Shown here piece after piece: positions 17,438 through 26,113 of a stretch of 49,739 nt of DNA (positions within the stretch are counted from its first letter, which is position 1; each line of letters starts with the position of its first letter). A program made the position numbers and the translations under genes. This DNA is from CAZFLD01 sp964519835 (lineage in GTDB: Bacteria > Spirochaetota > Spirochaetia > DSM-27196 > CAZFLD01). The notes under the pieces were generated by a model. It was not told the origin of the DNA. It ran no database searches and saw only the letters and a program-made list of their open reading frames with translations. The DNA is taken from the NCBI GenBank assembly GCA_964519835.1, contig CAZFLD010000028.1, positions 1 to 49,739 of the forward strand, in the 5' to 3' direction.

Positions 17438-18433
17438 ATGTCCGAACGTGACGTGACGCCCCCAAAGCTTCCGTTTAGTCTAAAGCCGCGAACGATAATT
17501 GTCATTCTCGTTGTCGTGGTGGTCATCGCAGTTGCTACCAGCAGCTTTTTTGTCGTTGACCAAACGGAGCGTGGGGTTGTCCTCTTACTTGGAAGGTACA
17601 ATCGTACCGCGGAGCCCGGGCTCCACTTTAAACTCCCGTTTGGGATCGAGCAGAACTACAACGTTGTTACCGAGCGACTCCAAAGCCAGGAGTTTGGTTA
17701 CACAACCCTTGAAGCGGGAGTTACATCGCGGACGCAGCGGGCGTCCAACCCCGACGAATACCGAATGCTCACCGGAGATCTCAACATCATCGACATCCAG
17801 TGGAACATTCAGTACCGGATCGTAGATCCACAGGCGTGGTTGTTTAACGTCGAGGATCAGCAGAAAACAATCCGCGACATTTCACGATCAGTCATTAACG
17901 CACTTATCGGAGATCGGGGCATCTCGGATATCTTGATTGGTAGCGGCCGTGAAGAGATCCAGGTCCTGGCCCGCGACCGTCTGAACGAGCTCTTTAGGAC
18001 CTACGGCCTGGGGATCAACGTAACCGCGGTCAATCCGCAGAACTGGGAGCCACCTACGGGTCGAGTCCAGACGGCCTTCGAGGACGTCAACCGTGCCATC
18101 CAGGACATGAACCGGCTTATCAACGAAGGCCGACAGGAGTACAACCAGGCCATTCCCCGCGCCCGTGGTGAGGCTCAGCGTCTTGTGCAAGTTGCCCGTG
18201 GTTACGCCTCTGAGCGCGTGAACAGGGCAGAGGGTGACGTGGCCCGATTTCAGCAGGTACTCCAGGAGTACCAGGCCGAGCCGGGCACAACACGGACCCG
18301 CCTGTACGTCGAAATGATGGAGGATGTGTTCGAGGGAGCCGACGATGTTGAGCTGATCGACCGAAACCTCCAGAACTTTATTCCGCTTTTGAACCTGCAG
18401 CGTGACGGCGCAGCGTTAGGAGGTGCCCAATGA
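17438..18433 (+). CDS. hflK: HflK, prohibitin/SPFH-family modulator of FtsH protease
   Basis: HflK and HflC form a large membrane complex around the FtsH protease and modulate its activity. The 331-residue product has a short cytoplasmic lead, one transmembrane helix (about 20-40, rich in V and I), then the SPFH domain beginning FFVVDQTERGVVLLLGRY, with PGLHFKLPFGIEQ, LTGDLNIIDIQWNIQYRI, and a long charged helix (about 215-300) with IPRARGEAQRLVQVARGYASERV typical of HflK. AGGAGG 4 nt before ATG is one of the strongest Shine-Dalgarno sites in the window. The stop overlaps hflC as ATGA. Confidence 0.94.
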   Translation: MSERDVTPPKLPFSLKPRTIIVILVVVVVIAVATSSFFVVDQTERGVVLLLGRYNRTAEPGLHFKLPFGIEQNYNVVTERLQSQEFGYTTLEAGVTSRTQRASNPDEYRMLTGDLNIIDIQWNIQYRIVDPQAWLFNVEDQQKTIRDISRSVINALIGDRGISDILIGSGREEIQVLARDRLNELFRTYGLGINVTAVNPQNWEPPTGRVQTAFEDVNRAIQDMNRLINEGRQEYNQAIPRARGEAQRLVQVARGYASERVNRAEGDVARFQQVLQEYQAEPGTTRTRLYVEMMEDVFEGADDVELIDRNLQNFIPLLNLQRDGAALGGAQ

Positions 18434-19425
18434 AAAAGCTCATTACGGTACTTGTGATCATCGCCGTTGTCGTGATCGTCTTTTTCCTTATCGGACCGTT
18501 TTTTATTCTTGAGGAAGGGGAACAAGCGGTTGTTACCCGATTCGGGGAGATAGTCGCAGTTCACACCGAAGCGGGACTAAAACTCAAGACCCCGCTTGTG
18601 GACACCGTAGTCACCTACTCCAAACGGATATTGCCCTGGGACGGGTCGGCCCAGCGAATGCCTACCTCGGAACGCCAATTTATTTGGGTCGATACTACGG
18701 CACGTTGGCGCATCGAGGATCCAAGGCTGTTCTACGCCAGTGTTTCAACAGTTGATCAGGCCTTTGCGCGTCTGGACGAAATCATCGACTCGTCGGTCAG
18801 GAATACCATCGCCGCGAACCGGTTGGCGGAGGCGGTGCGGAGCAGCAACCTTATCACCGAACGAGAGATTCCGCCGCCTATCAGCGCCGAAGAACGCCAA
18901 CAGCTCGAGGGCCTAGACGAGATCGCCAACCTCGTAACCTTTGACGTGCAACTCGAGACCATCCAGTCTGGTCGTCAGGTTCTTTCCGACAGGATGCTTG
19001 CCGCCGCACGGGAACAAATCGCCGACGGTGATCTTGGCATGCAGCTCATCGATGTTATTATTCGCCAGATTCGCTACTCGGACGAGCTAACCGAATCGGT
19101 CTTCGACCGCATGGTCGCCGAACGGGCCCAGATCGCCAGCGCCTATCGCTCATACGGCCAAGGCCAGAAGCAAAACCTGCTCGGTCAGGCGGAGAACGAC
19201 CAGCGGGCTATCCTCTCCGGCGCCTACGAAGAAGCCGAGGTTATCCGTGGTCAGTCCGACGCCGAGGCCGCGCGTATCTACTCCGATACCTACGAAGCGT
19301 CGCCGAGGTTCTTCGAGTTCTGGCGATCCATTGAGTCCTACCGAAGGATCCTTCCGACATTCCGGAAGACTCTGACAACCGACATGGACTACTTCCGCTA
19401 CTTGTACAGCGCGCAAGGGGAGTAG
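18430..19425 (+). CDS. hflC: HflC, partner of HflK
   Basis: The 331-residue product has an N-terminal membrane anchor (about 4-25), then an SPFH domain starting FFILEEGEQAVVTRFGE, with ERQFIWVDTTARWRIEDP, a VIIRQIRYSDELTESVFDRM segment and a C-terminal helix ending RIYSDTYEASPRFFEFWRS and LTTDMDYFRYL, all diagnostic for HflC. Its ATG overlaps the hflK stop by 4 nt, so the two are coupled and made in similar amounts. An intrinsic terminator follows 21 nt after the stop, closing the operon. Confidence 0.95.
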   Translation: MKKLITVLVIIAVVVIVFFLIGPFFILEEGEQAVVTRFGEIVAVHTEAGLKLKTPLVDTVVTYSKRILPWDGSAQRMPTSERQFIWVDTTARWRIEDPRLFYASVSTVDQAFARLDEIIDSSVRNTIAANRLAEAVRSSNLITEREIPPPISAEERQQLEGLDEIANLVTFDVQLETIQSGRQVLSDRMLAAAREQIADGDLGMQLIDVIIRQIRYSDELTESVFDRMVAERAQIASAYRSYGQGQKQNLLGQAENDQRAILSGAYEEAEVIRGQSDAEAARIYSDTYEASPRFFEFWRSIESYRRILPTFRKTLTTDMDYFRYLYSAQGE

Positions 19426-19446
19426 GCTCCCCAAGACGCCGTTTTT

Positions 19447-19482
19447 GCCGGCTCCGCGTTTTCTGCGGGGTCGGCTTTTTTT
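19447..19482 (+). terminator. Intrinsic terminator of hflKC
   Basis: GCCGGCtCCGC, a TTTTCT-centred loop, then GCGGgGtCGGC form a GC-rich stem (one mismatch) followed by seven T. This is the only textbook hairpin-plus-T-tract terminator I found in the window. Confidence 0.85.
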
Positions 19483-19525
19483 GGCATGGCCGGGGGCGGG
19501 GGCAGCACCCTGTATGCCGGCTCGC

Positions 19526-19554
19526 TTGCCCTGCCCAGGCGGCGCTGGTAGTAT
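19526..19554 (+). promoter_or_regulatory. Sigma70 promoter of murE-ddl, predicted leaderless
   Basis: TTGCCC (19526-19531), a 17-bp spacer and TAGTAT (19549-19554), followed after 7 nt by ATG 19562. There is no Shine-Dalgarno sequence, and the hflC terminator lies upstream, so murE needs its own promoter. Confidence 0.65.
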
Positions 19555-19561
19555 TCGCGCG

Positions 19562-21145
19562 ATGCCGACCACAAACGCGCCCCGGCTCCTCTCTCGGCTA
19601 CTTGCGGGAATAGAGAACCATGGGGCACCTGCCGAAGAGGCGCAGGTTACATCACTTGCCTACGACAGCCGCTTGGTCGAACCGGGAGCCGTGTTCTTTG
19701 CCCTGCCCGGTATACACACCGACGGACGCCGGTACATTCCCGACGCAAAACGGCGCGGTGCAAAAGCCGTTGTTACGGCCCGAAGCGATCCAGGCGAGGG
19801 ACCCAGAGTTCGTGCGCCGGCGTCGACATCCATTCCGGTTGTGGAGGTGGGGAACGTGCGCGACGCCATGTCGGCAATCTCGGCACGCTTTTTCGACTCT
19901 CCGGCGGACGAGCTTTTTGTCGTCGGTGTTACGGGCACGGACGGCAAGAGCACAACCGTGTACTTTCTGTGGCAGATACTGCGAATGCTCGGCGTACCGG
20001 CAGGATTCCTTTCCACGCCGGCTGTTGGTATCGTAGACGAGGTCGTAAAAAACCCGTTCCGCCAATCCACTCCGGAATCGCCGGAAATCCACCGGTTTTT
20101 GGCACAAATGGTCACCGCCGGCTGTAGGGTCGCGGTTGTAGAAGCCACAAGTCACGGCCTGAGTAACAAGACCGCACGGCTTGCCGACGTGCACTTCGAC
20201 GCGGGAGTATTCACCAATATTTCGCACGAGCATCTCGAGTTTCACGGCAGTTTTGAGAACTACCGATCCGACAAGGGCAATCTTTTTCGCTCGGTGGCTC
20301 GCCCCGTCGGGAAGCAAAACGCCCGCCATGACCGGTTTGCCGTTGTAAACGCCGACGATCCGGAGGCGGTGTACATGGCGGGACTCGCCAACTGCGACGT
20401 TCTCCGTTACGGCACCAATACAAGCCGCGTCGACCTCCACTACGATCTTGCCGAGGTCGGCGGCTCAACGACCTTTTCTCTGAGCCACGGGCTTTCGGCC
20501 GGACCCAAGGTCCCGGGTCGCCTACCGTTTCCCGGCTCCTTCCACGTGCCCAACTATGTCGCGGCGCTCCTCGCCGCGGCAAGAATTGTGGACAGGCCCC
20601 CGCTTGACCTGATTGGCTACGCCCAGCAGCTCTCCACGCTTGTGGGTCGCATGACGCGTATAGGGCAACAGAACTCCTTTAGGACCTTTGTTGATTACGC
20701 CCACACGCCGGGGTCCTTCGAGGTGGTATTGCCCGAGCTCGGCAGACTGCGCGGTCCGGGCGGCAAGCTTGTTGTCGTGTTCGGCTCCGCCGGAGAGCGA
20801 GACATCAAAAAGCGGCCTTTACAAGGTGAGGCGGCGGGGCGACATGCCGACGTGGTAATTCTCACGGACGAAGATCCACGCGGCGAAGACCCTATGACAA
20901 TTATCGAGGGTATAGCCGAAGGCTGTCGCCGGAACCTGGCCGATGAAGTGGTACTTCGCATTCCCGACCGACGAGAAGCCATCGCGGCCGCGGTTGCTCG
21001 TGCGCTGCCGGGAGACGTGCTCGCATTTCTGGGCAAGGCTCACGAGTCGACCATCATCTACAAGGATTTTGTGATGGAATGGGACGAAATTGCGGTGACG
21101 CAGGACGAATTACAAAAACGAGGGTATGACTATGGGCTCGACTAA
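19562..21145 (+). CDS. murE: UDP-N-acetylmuramoyl-tripeptide synthetase
   Basis: MurE adds the third, diamino residue to UDP-MurNAc-L-Ala-D-Glu in the cytoplasm. The 527-residue product shows LAYDSRLVEPGAVFFALPG (N-terminal domain), the P-loop GVTGTDGKSTT, TSHGLSNKTARLADVHFD, GVFTNISHEHLEFHG, FVDYAHTPGSFE and VFGSAGERDIKKRP. The position of the diamino-acid-binding DNPR motif reads EDPRGEDP, keeping the Arg associated with meso-diaminopimelate in known MurE enzymes; dapL in the same window agrees, but ornithine or another diamine cannot be excluded. The frame extends upstream to 19445, through the hflC terminator, so ATG 19562 is the real start. ddl overlaps the 3' end. Confidence 0.93.
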   Translation: MPTTNAPRLLSRLLAGIENHGAPAEEAQVTSLAYDSRLVEPGAVFFALPGIHTDGRRYIPDAKRRGAKAVVTARSDPGEGPRVRAPASTSIPVVEVGNVRDAMSAISARFFDSPADELFVVGVTGTDGKSTTVYFLWQILRMLGVPAGFLSTPAVGIVDEVVKNPFRQSTPESPEIHRFLAQMVTAGCRVAVVEATSHGLSNKTARLADVHFDAGVFTNISHEHLEFHGSFENYRSDKGNLFRSVARPVGKQNARHDRFAVVNADDPEAVYMAGLANCDVLRYGTNTSRVDLHYDLAEVGGSTTFSLSHGLSAGPKVPGRLPFPGSFHVPNYVAALLAAARIVDRPPLDLIGYAQQLSTLVGRMTRIGQQNSFRTFVDYAHTPGSFEVVLPELGRLRGPGGKLVVVFGSAGERDIKKRPLQGEAAGRHADVVILTDEDPRGEDPMTIIEGIAEGCRRNLADEVVLRIPDRREAIAAAVARALPGDVLAFLGKAHESTIIYKDFVMEWDEIAVTQDELQKRGYDYGLD

Positions 21146-22235
21146 GGTAGCCATCCTCTACGGCGGACGGTCCGGTGAGCACGACGTGTCGCTAATGTCG
21201 ACAACCAACGTTGTCCGCAATCTGGACACGGCTCGATTCGAGCCGGTCCTCGTAGCAATTGCGACAGACGGAACATGGCACCTTCAGCACAAAAAGCTCG
21301 TGCGCAACGTCCTCGCCGGAGACGACCTTCGCATCGAGGCGACGGGCGCCTTTGTCGACGCGAGGCCCGGACACGGACTCTACCACAACGGGACCACGCT
21401 GGAGGTGGACGTGGCTTTCCCGGTGCTTCACGGCACTTTTGGGGAAGATGGCAAGGTCCAGGGACTCTTGGCTACAGCTGGAATCCCCTATGTGGGCTCC
21501 GGTGTCGCCGGCAGCGCAGTTGCCTTTGACAAGGTTCTTTCCAAGCGTTTGTGGATTCAGTCAGGGTTGCCGACAGTCCCATTTTTATTGATCAAGAGAG
21601 CCGACACCTCGGGCGACGGCGCGGTAGAAACGGCGGCGCAAAAGGCGGTGGATCGCTTTGGTCTACCGGTCTTTGTAAAACCGGCACGCCTAGGGTCGTC
21701 GGTCGGCATTAGCAAGGCCGACGACGTTCAATCGCTTTACACGGCAATCACCGAGGCGCTCTTGTACGACACAAAAATCATGGTTGAGCCTGAGGTCGAC
21801 GCCCGCGAGATCGAATGCTCCGTGCTCGGGTACCCCGAGCCGCAGGCGTTGCCGCCGGGAGAAGTGAAGCCTAATCACTCCTTCTACAGCTACGAGGCCA
21901 AATATCTCGACCCGGAAGGCGCGGGACTCGAGATACCCGCGGCCATTGACGTCGAGGATGCTAACGAGGTTCGGCGCTTGGCCCTCGCCGCCTTCGAGGC
22001 CGTGGATGCGGAGGCGATGGCCCGCGTCGATTTCTTTCTCGAACGGTCCACGGGGAAAATACTCTTGAATGAAATCAACACGATTCCGGGCTTTACGGGA
22101 ATTAGCATGTTTCCTCTGCTCTGCAACGCCGGGGGAATCACCTACGCCGAGCTTGTAAGCCGCTTGCTCGAAGCGGCACTGGCGAGGCAAGTGGTAGAGA
22201 CCGGTCTGCGCTACACTCCCTACCAATGCTCGTAG
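21132..22235 (+). CDS. ddl: D-alanine--D-alanine ligase
   Basis: Ddl makes the D-Ala-D-Ala dipeptide of peptidoglycan with ATP. The 367-residue product has the ATP-grasp layout: VAILYGGRSGEHDVSL at the N-terminus, FPVLHGTFGEDGKVQGLL, KPARLGSSVGISKA, EIECSVLGYPEP and the C-terminal EINTIPGFTGISMFP. GAGGG lies 7 nt before ATG 21132, which I prefer to ATG 21126, where the spacing would be only 1 nt. The start lies inside the end of murE (14-nt overlap), so translation is coupled. The 3' end overlaps the convergent nitroreductase by 16 bp. Confidence 0.95.
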   Translation: MGSTKVAILYGGRSGEHDVSLMSTTNVVRNLDTARFEPVLVAIATDGTWHLQHKKLVRNVLAGDDLRIEATGAFVDARPGHGLYHNGTTLEVDVAFPVLHGTFGEDGKVQGLLATAGIPYVGSGVAGSAVAFDKVLSKRLWIQSGLPTVPFLLIKRADTSGDGAVETAAQKAVDRFGLPVFVKPARLGSSVGISKADDVQSLYTAITEALLYDTKIMVEPEVDAREIECSVLGYPEPQALPPGEVKPNHSFYSYEAKYLDPEGAGLEIPAAIDVEDANEVRRLALAAFEAVDAEAMARVDFFLERSTGKILLNEINTIPGFTGISMFPLLCNAGGITYAELVSRLLEAALARQVVETGLRYTPYQCS

Positions 22236-22729
22236 GAAACAATCCGATCCGTAGGAAGGCGATTTGGCGGACCGGCCTCCTCAGCGGCCTTGCCGACAAG
22301 CAGTAGGGTAACCACACGCATCCGGTGGGGAATCGAGAGCACCGCCTTGGCGTCATCCTCGTCGAAGGTAGTAATAAGGCAAGTGCCCAGGCCTTCCCTC
22401 ACGGCCTGCAACATCATAAACGACGTTGCGATAGTCAGGTCGATGGGGTACGAGAGTTGCCCATTTGGCATCGTGTAGTCGACATTGGTGGTGCAGCTTG
22501 CGACAATAACGGGAGCCTGGCCGATCCACTCCTGGCCGTAGCCCGCCCGCTGCAAGGCTTGACGGCGCTCAGGATCCCGGATGACGAGAAAGCGCCATGC
22601 TTGCCGGTTTTTGGCGGATGGGGCCAGTCGCGCAGCCTCGATGATGCGGGCTACGGCCTCCGGCGCTACGTCTTCGTCGGAGAAACGATGAATGCTTGAT
22701 CGTCTAACGATTTCGGGAAGTATATCCAA
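22220..22729 (-). CDS. Nitroreductase-family flavoprotein
   Basis: The 169-residue product belongs to the FMN-dependent nitroreductase family, which reduces nitro compounds, quinones or flavins with NAD(P)H. Visible family features are VRRSSIHRFSDEDV near the N-terminus, EAARLAPSAKNRQAWRFLVI, a FMMLQAVREGLGTCLI helix and a short C-terminal domain. The start is TTG 22729: it is the only one that keeps the N-terminal FMN-binding RSSIHRF segment, and GAGGAG lies 4 nt before it. Its 5' end overlaps the divergent M28-like gene by 38 bp and its 3' end overlaps ddl. Confidence 0.88.
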   Translation of the reverse strand: MDILPEIVRRSSIHRFSDEDVAPEAVARIIEAARLAPSAKNRQAWRFLVIRDPERRQALQRAGYGQEWIGQAPVIVASCTTNVDYTMPNGQLSYPIDLTIATSFMMLQAVREGLGTCLITTFDEDDAKAVLSIPHRMRVVTLLLVGKAAEEAGPPNRLPTDRIVSYEHW

Positions 22730-24932
22730 GCCGCTCCTCTCTTCATTCGGGCCCGTTCTGGTCTTTATCTTAACAGGATATGTGGCGTTTTCACAGTCGA
22801 ACTCTTTGGAAATCGGAGAGTTCGCGCGAGGAATGCGGCTTGTTGCAATCGCTCGGGAAATCGAGGCGATTGGGCCGCGGCCGGAAGGGTCGCAGGCGGA
22901 ACAAGAGGCTATCTCATACCTAACAAACCACCTCGATAAGTCCGGCCTTAGCTACCGGGTGCAGGAGTTCTTGAATTTCGAGGGGGGCCATTCGTTTTCC
23001 CGGAATGTCATCGCAGGCACGCCGGAACGTGGTCCTCCCGACGTTGTGTTTGCGGTGTCCATAGCAACCGCCGACGGCCGCGGCGACGCGACCGGACTGG
23101 CCCTTGCACTTGTCTTGGCCGAATACTTCGCAGAGCAGACGTCGGGACCTTCGGTCGAAATAGCTCTTCTTGGGGCCCAGCACGGGTCGGCGCCATCCTA
23201 CCCCATGGGGTCGAAACTGTGGGTCCAAAGCGGCACGCGCCGCGAGAAGCCGCCGGTATTCTACATCTCCCTGGCAGGGAGGCCGACACGTTTGGTGGTT
23301 CAAACCGGCGCAGGTCGATTAGTTACACCACTTTGGCTGGTGCAAGCGGCGGAGAGAAGCTTTTCAGAACACGACGTGTTTTACGACACGCGGGGCGAAC
23401 GCACCACGTTCTATCACCTGGGCATTTCCGAGCGGTATAGTCCGCTTACGCCGCTCCTCAGTGCGGAGTATCCCTCCATCGAGGTCCAGAACGGCGCAAC
23501 AATTCCCGTCGAGGTCGAGGCCTGGGCCGACCGTTTGGCGACGTCGTTTATTGGTCTGGCCGAATCCGGCAGCGCGCAGGAACAACACTCGTGGGAACGC
23601 CACTACCTACCGGTCCAGCTTGGATCGGAAAAGATCATCGTAGGGGAAGAGGCCTACATAGTCGGTTTTCTGGGCGTCTTCCTGGTACCCCTTGGGTACG
23701 CGCTTGTGTTTCAGAAGCGCGGAAGAAAGTACCGCCGGATTCTTTTTCGAGATTTTTGGACAATTCCCATTCTCCTGGGAACGGTTTTTGTGCTCCTTAC
23801 CGTTGCGACGTTGCTCATTCAAGCCGTCCTTGGCATGACGCGGTTCCCGGACCTGTGGCGCTACGCTCCGGTCGCGTTTATCCTCCTCAAGTTTGCTTTG
23901 CCCGCTTTTTTGTTCTCGCTGCTGTTTCATCTTCTTGGGGATCTTCCCATCTCGAAAAAAGGGAGCTTCTACTCGGCGGGCGCGGTCGTTCTCCTCTTTA
24001 TCGACACCGTTACCACTGCGGCGATTAATATCTCCCTTGCCTACTACTTTCTGTGGGCCTTTGTGTTTGCCTTTTTGTTCTCGTTGTTTAAGCCGATCCT
24101 GTTGAAGCTCATTTGCCTTCCGCTTTCCCTGTTTTGGGTGATCCGATTCTTGTCGGATGCTACCGAGCTGGGGGAAGAAACCGCCCTAGAATACATCATT
24201 GTGTCCCCGCTCTGGTCGAACCTGCTTCTCGCGTTTATCCTGCTTCCGTTTTTGTTTATGGTCCTGCGCCTCAACTTCTTGATCCGAAACCCCTTTCGCG
24301 ATCGGCGCAACTTCGCCCTGCGGGTATTTGTCTGGACAACCGGAATCGTTACCGCGACGCTCGGAGCCTTTGTGTTTTTCTACTCGCCCTTTGGATCGAC
24401 TACTCCCATGGACCTTCGGGCGGTTGAGGAGACTCTGCTTGCAAGCGGAGGGAGAAACCTCCGGGTCGAGGCGCCGGCGCCACCCGGAAACTTCGCGCTA
24501 TCCTACGGCCCCGACACCTACCAGGTCTCGATGACCCGGAGGGCCTACCTCATTGGACTACCGGACGGTACCGGCCCCGTAAGCGCTGCAGTTTCGGGAA
24601 CACCGTTTTTGGGGCGAACACGATATCAAGCCCGTATCGAAAGCACGGAGCCCGTTCGGCACCTAACGTGTGTCGTGGAATCCCTTGCGCCAATCGTCGT
24701 GTATGACGTCGGCTACCCGTACTCCCTCTCAGAGGACGGAAGACGCTTGGAAGTTCACATCGGCCGGAATCCGCCGATTCCCCTGCGATTCGAGTTCACA
24801 ATCCAGACGGAGGGGTCGCCGCGGGTCCGGATTGTCGCAGAGGGCGAGTCGGGCCACGACGCGACGATACCCAATCGGAACGACCTTTCCATCAAAACCT
24901 CGATCCGCACGATTTGGGAGGGCAGCCCGTGA
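22692..24932 (+). CDS. Degenerate M28-peptidase-like multi-spanning membrane protein
   Basis: The 746-residue product starts with a signal-like hydrophobic segment (about 15-35). A domain of about 220 residues follows with the layout of an M28 zinc aminopeptidase: EIEAIGPRPEGSQAEQEAISYL, then VVFAVSIATADGRGDATGLALAL where the HxD and GAxDN motifs should lie, and IALLGAQHGSAPSYPMGS where the EE motif should lie. The first His and the Glu-Glu pair are absent, so it is probably inactive as a peptidase. Eight or so transmembrane helices follow (about 315-575), then an exported beta-rich tail of about 170 residues. The dinB start overlaps its stop (GTGA). Confidence 0.72.
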   Translation: MLDRLTISGSISKPLLSSFGPVLVFILTGYVAFSQSNSLEIGEFARGMRLVAIAREIEAIGPRPEGSQAEQEAISYLTNHLDKSGLSYRVQEFLNFEGGHSFSRNVIAGTPERGPPDVVFAVSIATADGRGDATGLALALVLAEYFAEQTSGPSVEIALLGAQHGSAPSYPMGSKLWVQSGTRREKPPVFYISLAGRPTRLVVQTGAGRLVTPLWLVQAAERSFSEHDVFYDTRGERTTFYHLGISERYSPLTPLLSAEYPSIEVQNGATIPVEVEAWADRLATSFIGLAESGSAQEQHSWERHYLPVQLGSEKIIVGEEAYIVGFLGVFLVPLGYALVFQKRGRKYRRILFRDFWTIPILLGTVFVLLTVATLLIQAVLGMTRFPDLWRYAPVAFILLKFALPAFLFSLLFHLLGDLPISKKGSFYSAGAVVLLFIDTVTTAAINISLAYYFLWAFVFAFLFSLFKPILLKLICLPLSLFWVIRFLSDATELGEETALEYIIVSPLWSNLLLAFILLPFLFMVLRLNFLIRNPFRDRRNFALRVFVWTTGIVTATLGAFVFFYSPFGSTTPMDLRAVEETLLASGGRNLRVEAPAPPGNFALSYGPDTYQVSMTRRAYLIGLPDGTGPVSAAVSGTPFLGRTRYQARIESTEPVRHLTCVVESLAPIVVYDVGYPYSLSEDGRRLEVHIGRNPPIPLRFEFTIQTEGSPRVRIVAEGESGHDATIPNRNDLSIKTSIRTIWEGSP

Positions 24933-26113
24933 GCTCACCCGTGATCTTCCACGCCGACTTGGACGCCTTTTATGCGTCCGTCGAACAACGGGATAACCCG
25001 GAGCACGCGGGAAAGCCGGTTATCGTTGGAGCCGCGCCCGGGCGCCGTGGTGTCGTGTCGGCATGCAGCTACGAGGCTAGGGCGTTTGGAGTGCACTCCG
25101 CAATGCCGATCAGCGAGGCGTATCGCCTTTGTCCACACGGGGTTTACCTGCCGGTGAGGATGGGTCGGTACGTGGCGGTATCGTCACAGGTCATGGCAAT
25201 CCTTGCCTCGTGGACGCCCGCGCTGAATCAAATAAGCGTTGACGAGGCCTTTTTAGACATGACGGGGACAAAGCGCCTTCTGGGGGCGCCCCACGCCGTC
25301 GCGCGAAGGATTAAGGATCAGGTAAAGCGAGACCTCGGCCTGGTTGTATCTATTGGTGTTGGGCCTAGCAAGTTCGTGGCCAAAATCGCCTCGGATGTCG
25401 GCAAGCCCGACGGCCTAACCGTGGTCCCGCACGAAGGGGTGGCCGAATTTGTTGCCGGCATGCCGTTGCGCAAGCTTTGGGGCCTGGGGGCAAAGACAAT
25501 TCAGCGGCTGGCGGATTTTGGCATTGAATCGGTCGTCGACCTGCGCCGTATAGACCGGGAGCGGCTCCAGGCACTCTTTGGTACCGCCGCCGCAGCTTAC
25601 CTGAAGGCCGTAAGCCACGGCGAGGACCCAGGAATCTATACCGGCGTCACAAAAAGCCGGTCGTTCAGCGGGGAACGGACCTTCGAACACGACACGGCGG
25701 ACAACGAGGTCATCACGCACCGGCTCTTAGAGATCGCACACACCGTGTCCCACCGCCTGATCAAACAAGGAGCACGGGGCAAGACTGTCGTCTTGAAGCT
25801 GCGCACCGAGAACTTCGAAACACACACCGCGCGGCAAACCCTCGACCACGCGATACGGTCCGCTGAGGAGCTCTACAATACCGGGCTCGCGCTGCTTTCC
25901 AAGAGTTGGGACGGAAAACGGCGAGTACGGCTGGTGGGGCTCGGGATTTCCCACGTCCTCACGGACGGCTCCCTTTCACAAGGAGAGCTCTTCGAGTCTG
26001 TGGACGACAAGCGACGGCGTGTCGAGGAAACCATAGTCGCGGGAGGCTTCCACCTGAAAAAGGCCGCGCTCCTGCCGCGTAATGATCCTAGCGCAATTCG
26101 GCCCGAAAGCTAA
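24929..26113 (+). CDS. dinB: DNA polymerase IV (Y-family translesion polymerase)
   Basis: Pol IV copies damaged DNA without proofreading. The 394-residue product carries FHADLDAFYASVEQRDNP (first metal Asp), ACSYEARAFGV, SVDEAFLDMTGT (catalytic Asp-Glu), GPSKFVAKIASDVGKPDG, a helix-hairpin-helix LWGLGAKTIQRLADFGI and the little-finger domain with KSRSFSGERTFE. Near the C-terminus QGELF matches the beta-clamp-binding motif. GTG 24929 overlaps the upstream stop as GTGA; the in-frame extension to 24914 has no support. No SOS-box-like palindrome was noticed upstream, but the upstream region is coding. The 3' end overlaps the convergent TPR gene by 26 bp. Confidence 0.95.
   Translation: MSSPVIFHADLDAFYASVEQRDNPEHAGKPVIVGAAPGRRGVVSACSYEARAFGVHSAMPISEAYRLCPHGVYLPVRMGRYVAVSSQVMAILASWTPALNQISVDEAFLDMTGTKRLLGAPHAVARRIKDQVKRDLGLVVSIGVGPSKFVAKIASDVGKPDGLTVVPHEGVAEFVAGMPLRKLWGLGAKTIQRLADFGIESVVDLRRIDRERLQALFGTAAAAYLKAVSHGEDPGIYTGVTKSRSFSGERTFEHDTADNEVITHRLLEIAHTVSHRLIKQGARGKTVVLKLRTENFETHTARQTLDHAIRSAEELYNTGLALLSKSWDGKRRVRLVGLGISHVLTDGSLSQGELFESVDDKRRRVEETIVAGGFHLKKAALLPRNDPSAIRPES

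Noticed and set aside
19445..19561. Upstream extension of murE
   Set aside because: It reads through the hflC terminator and the murE promoter; residues lack family similarity.
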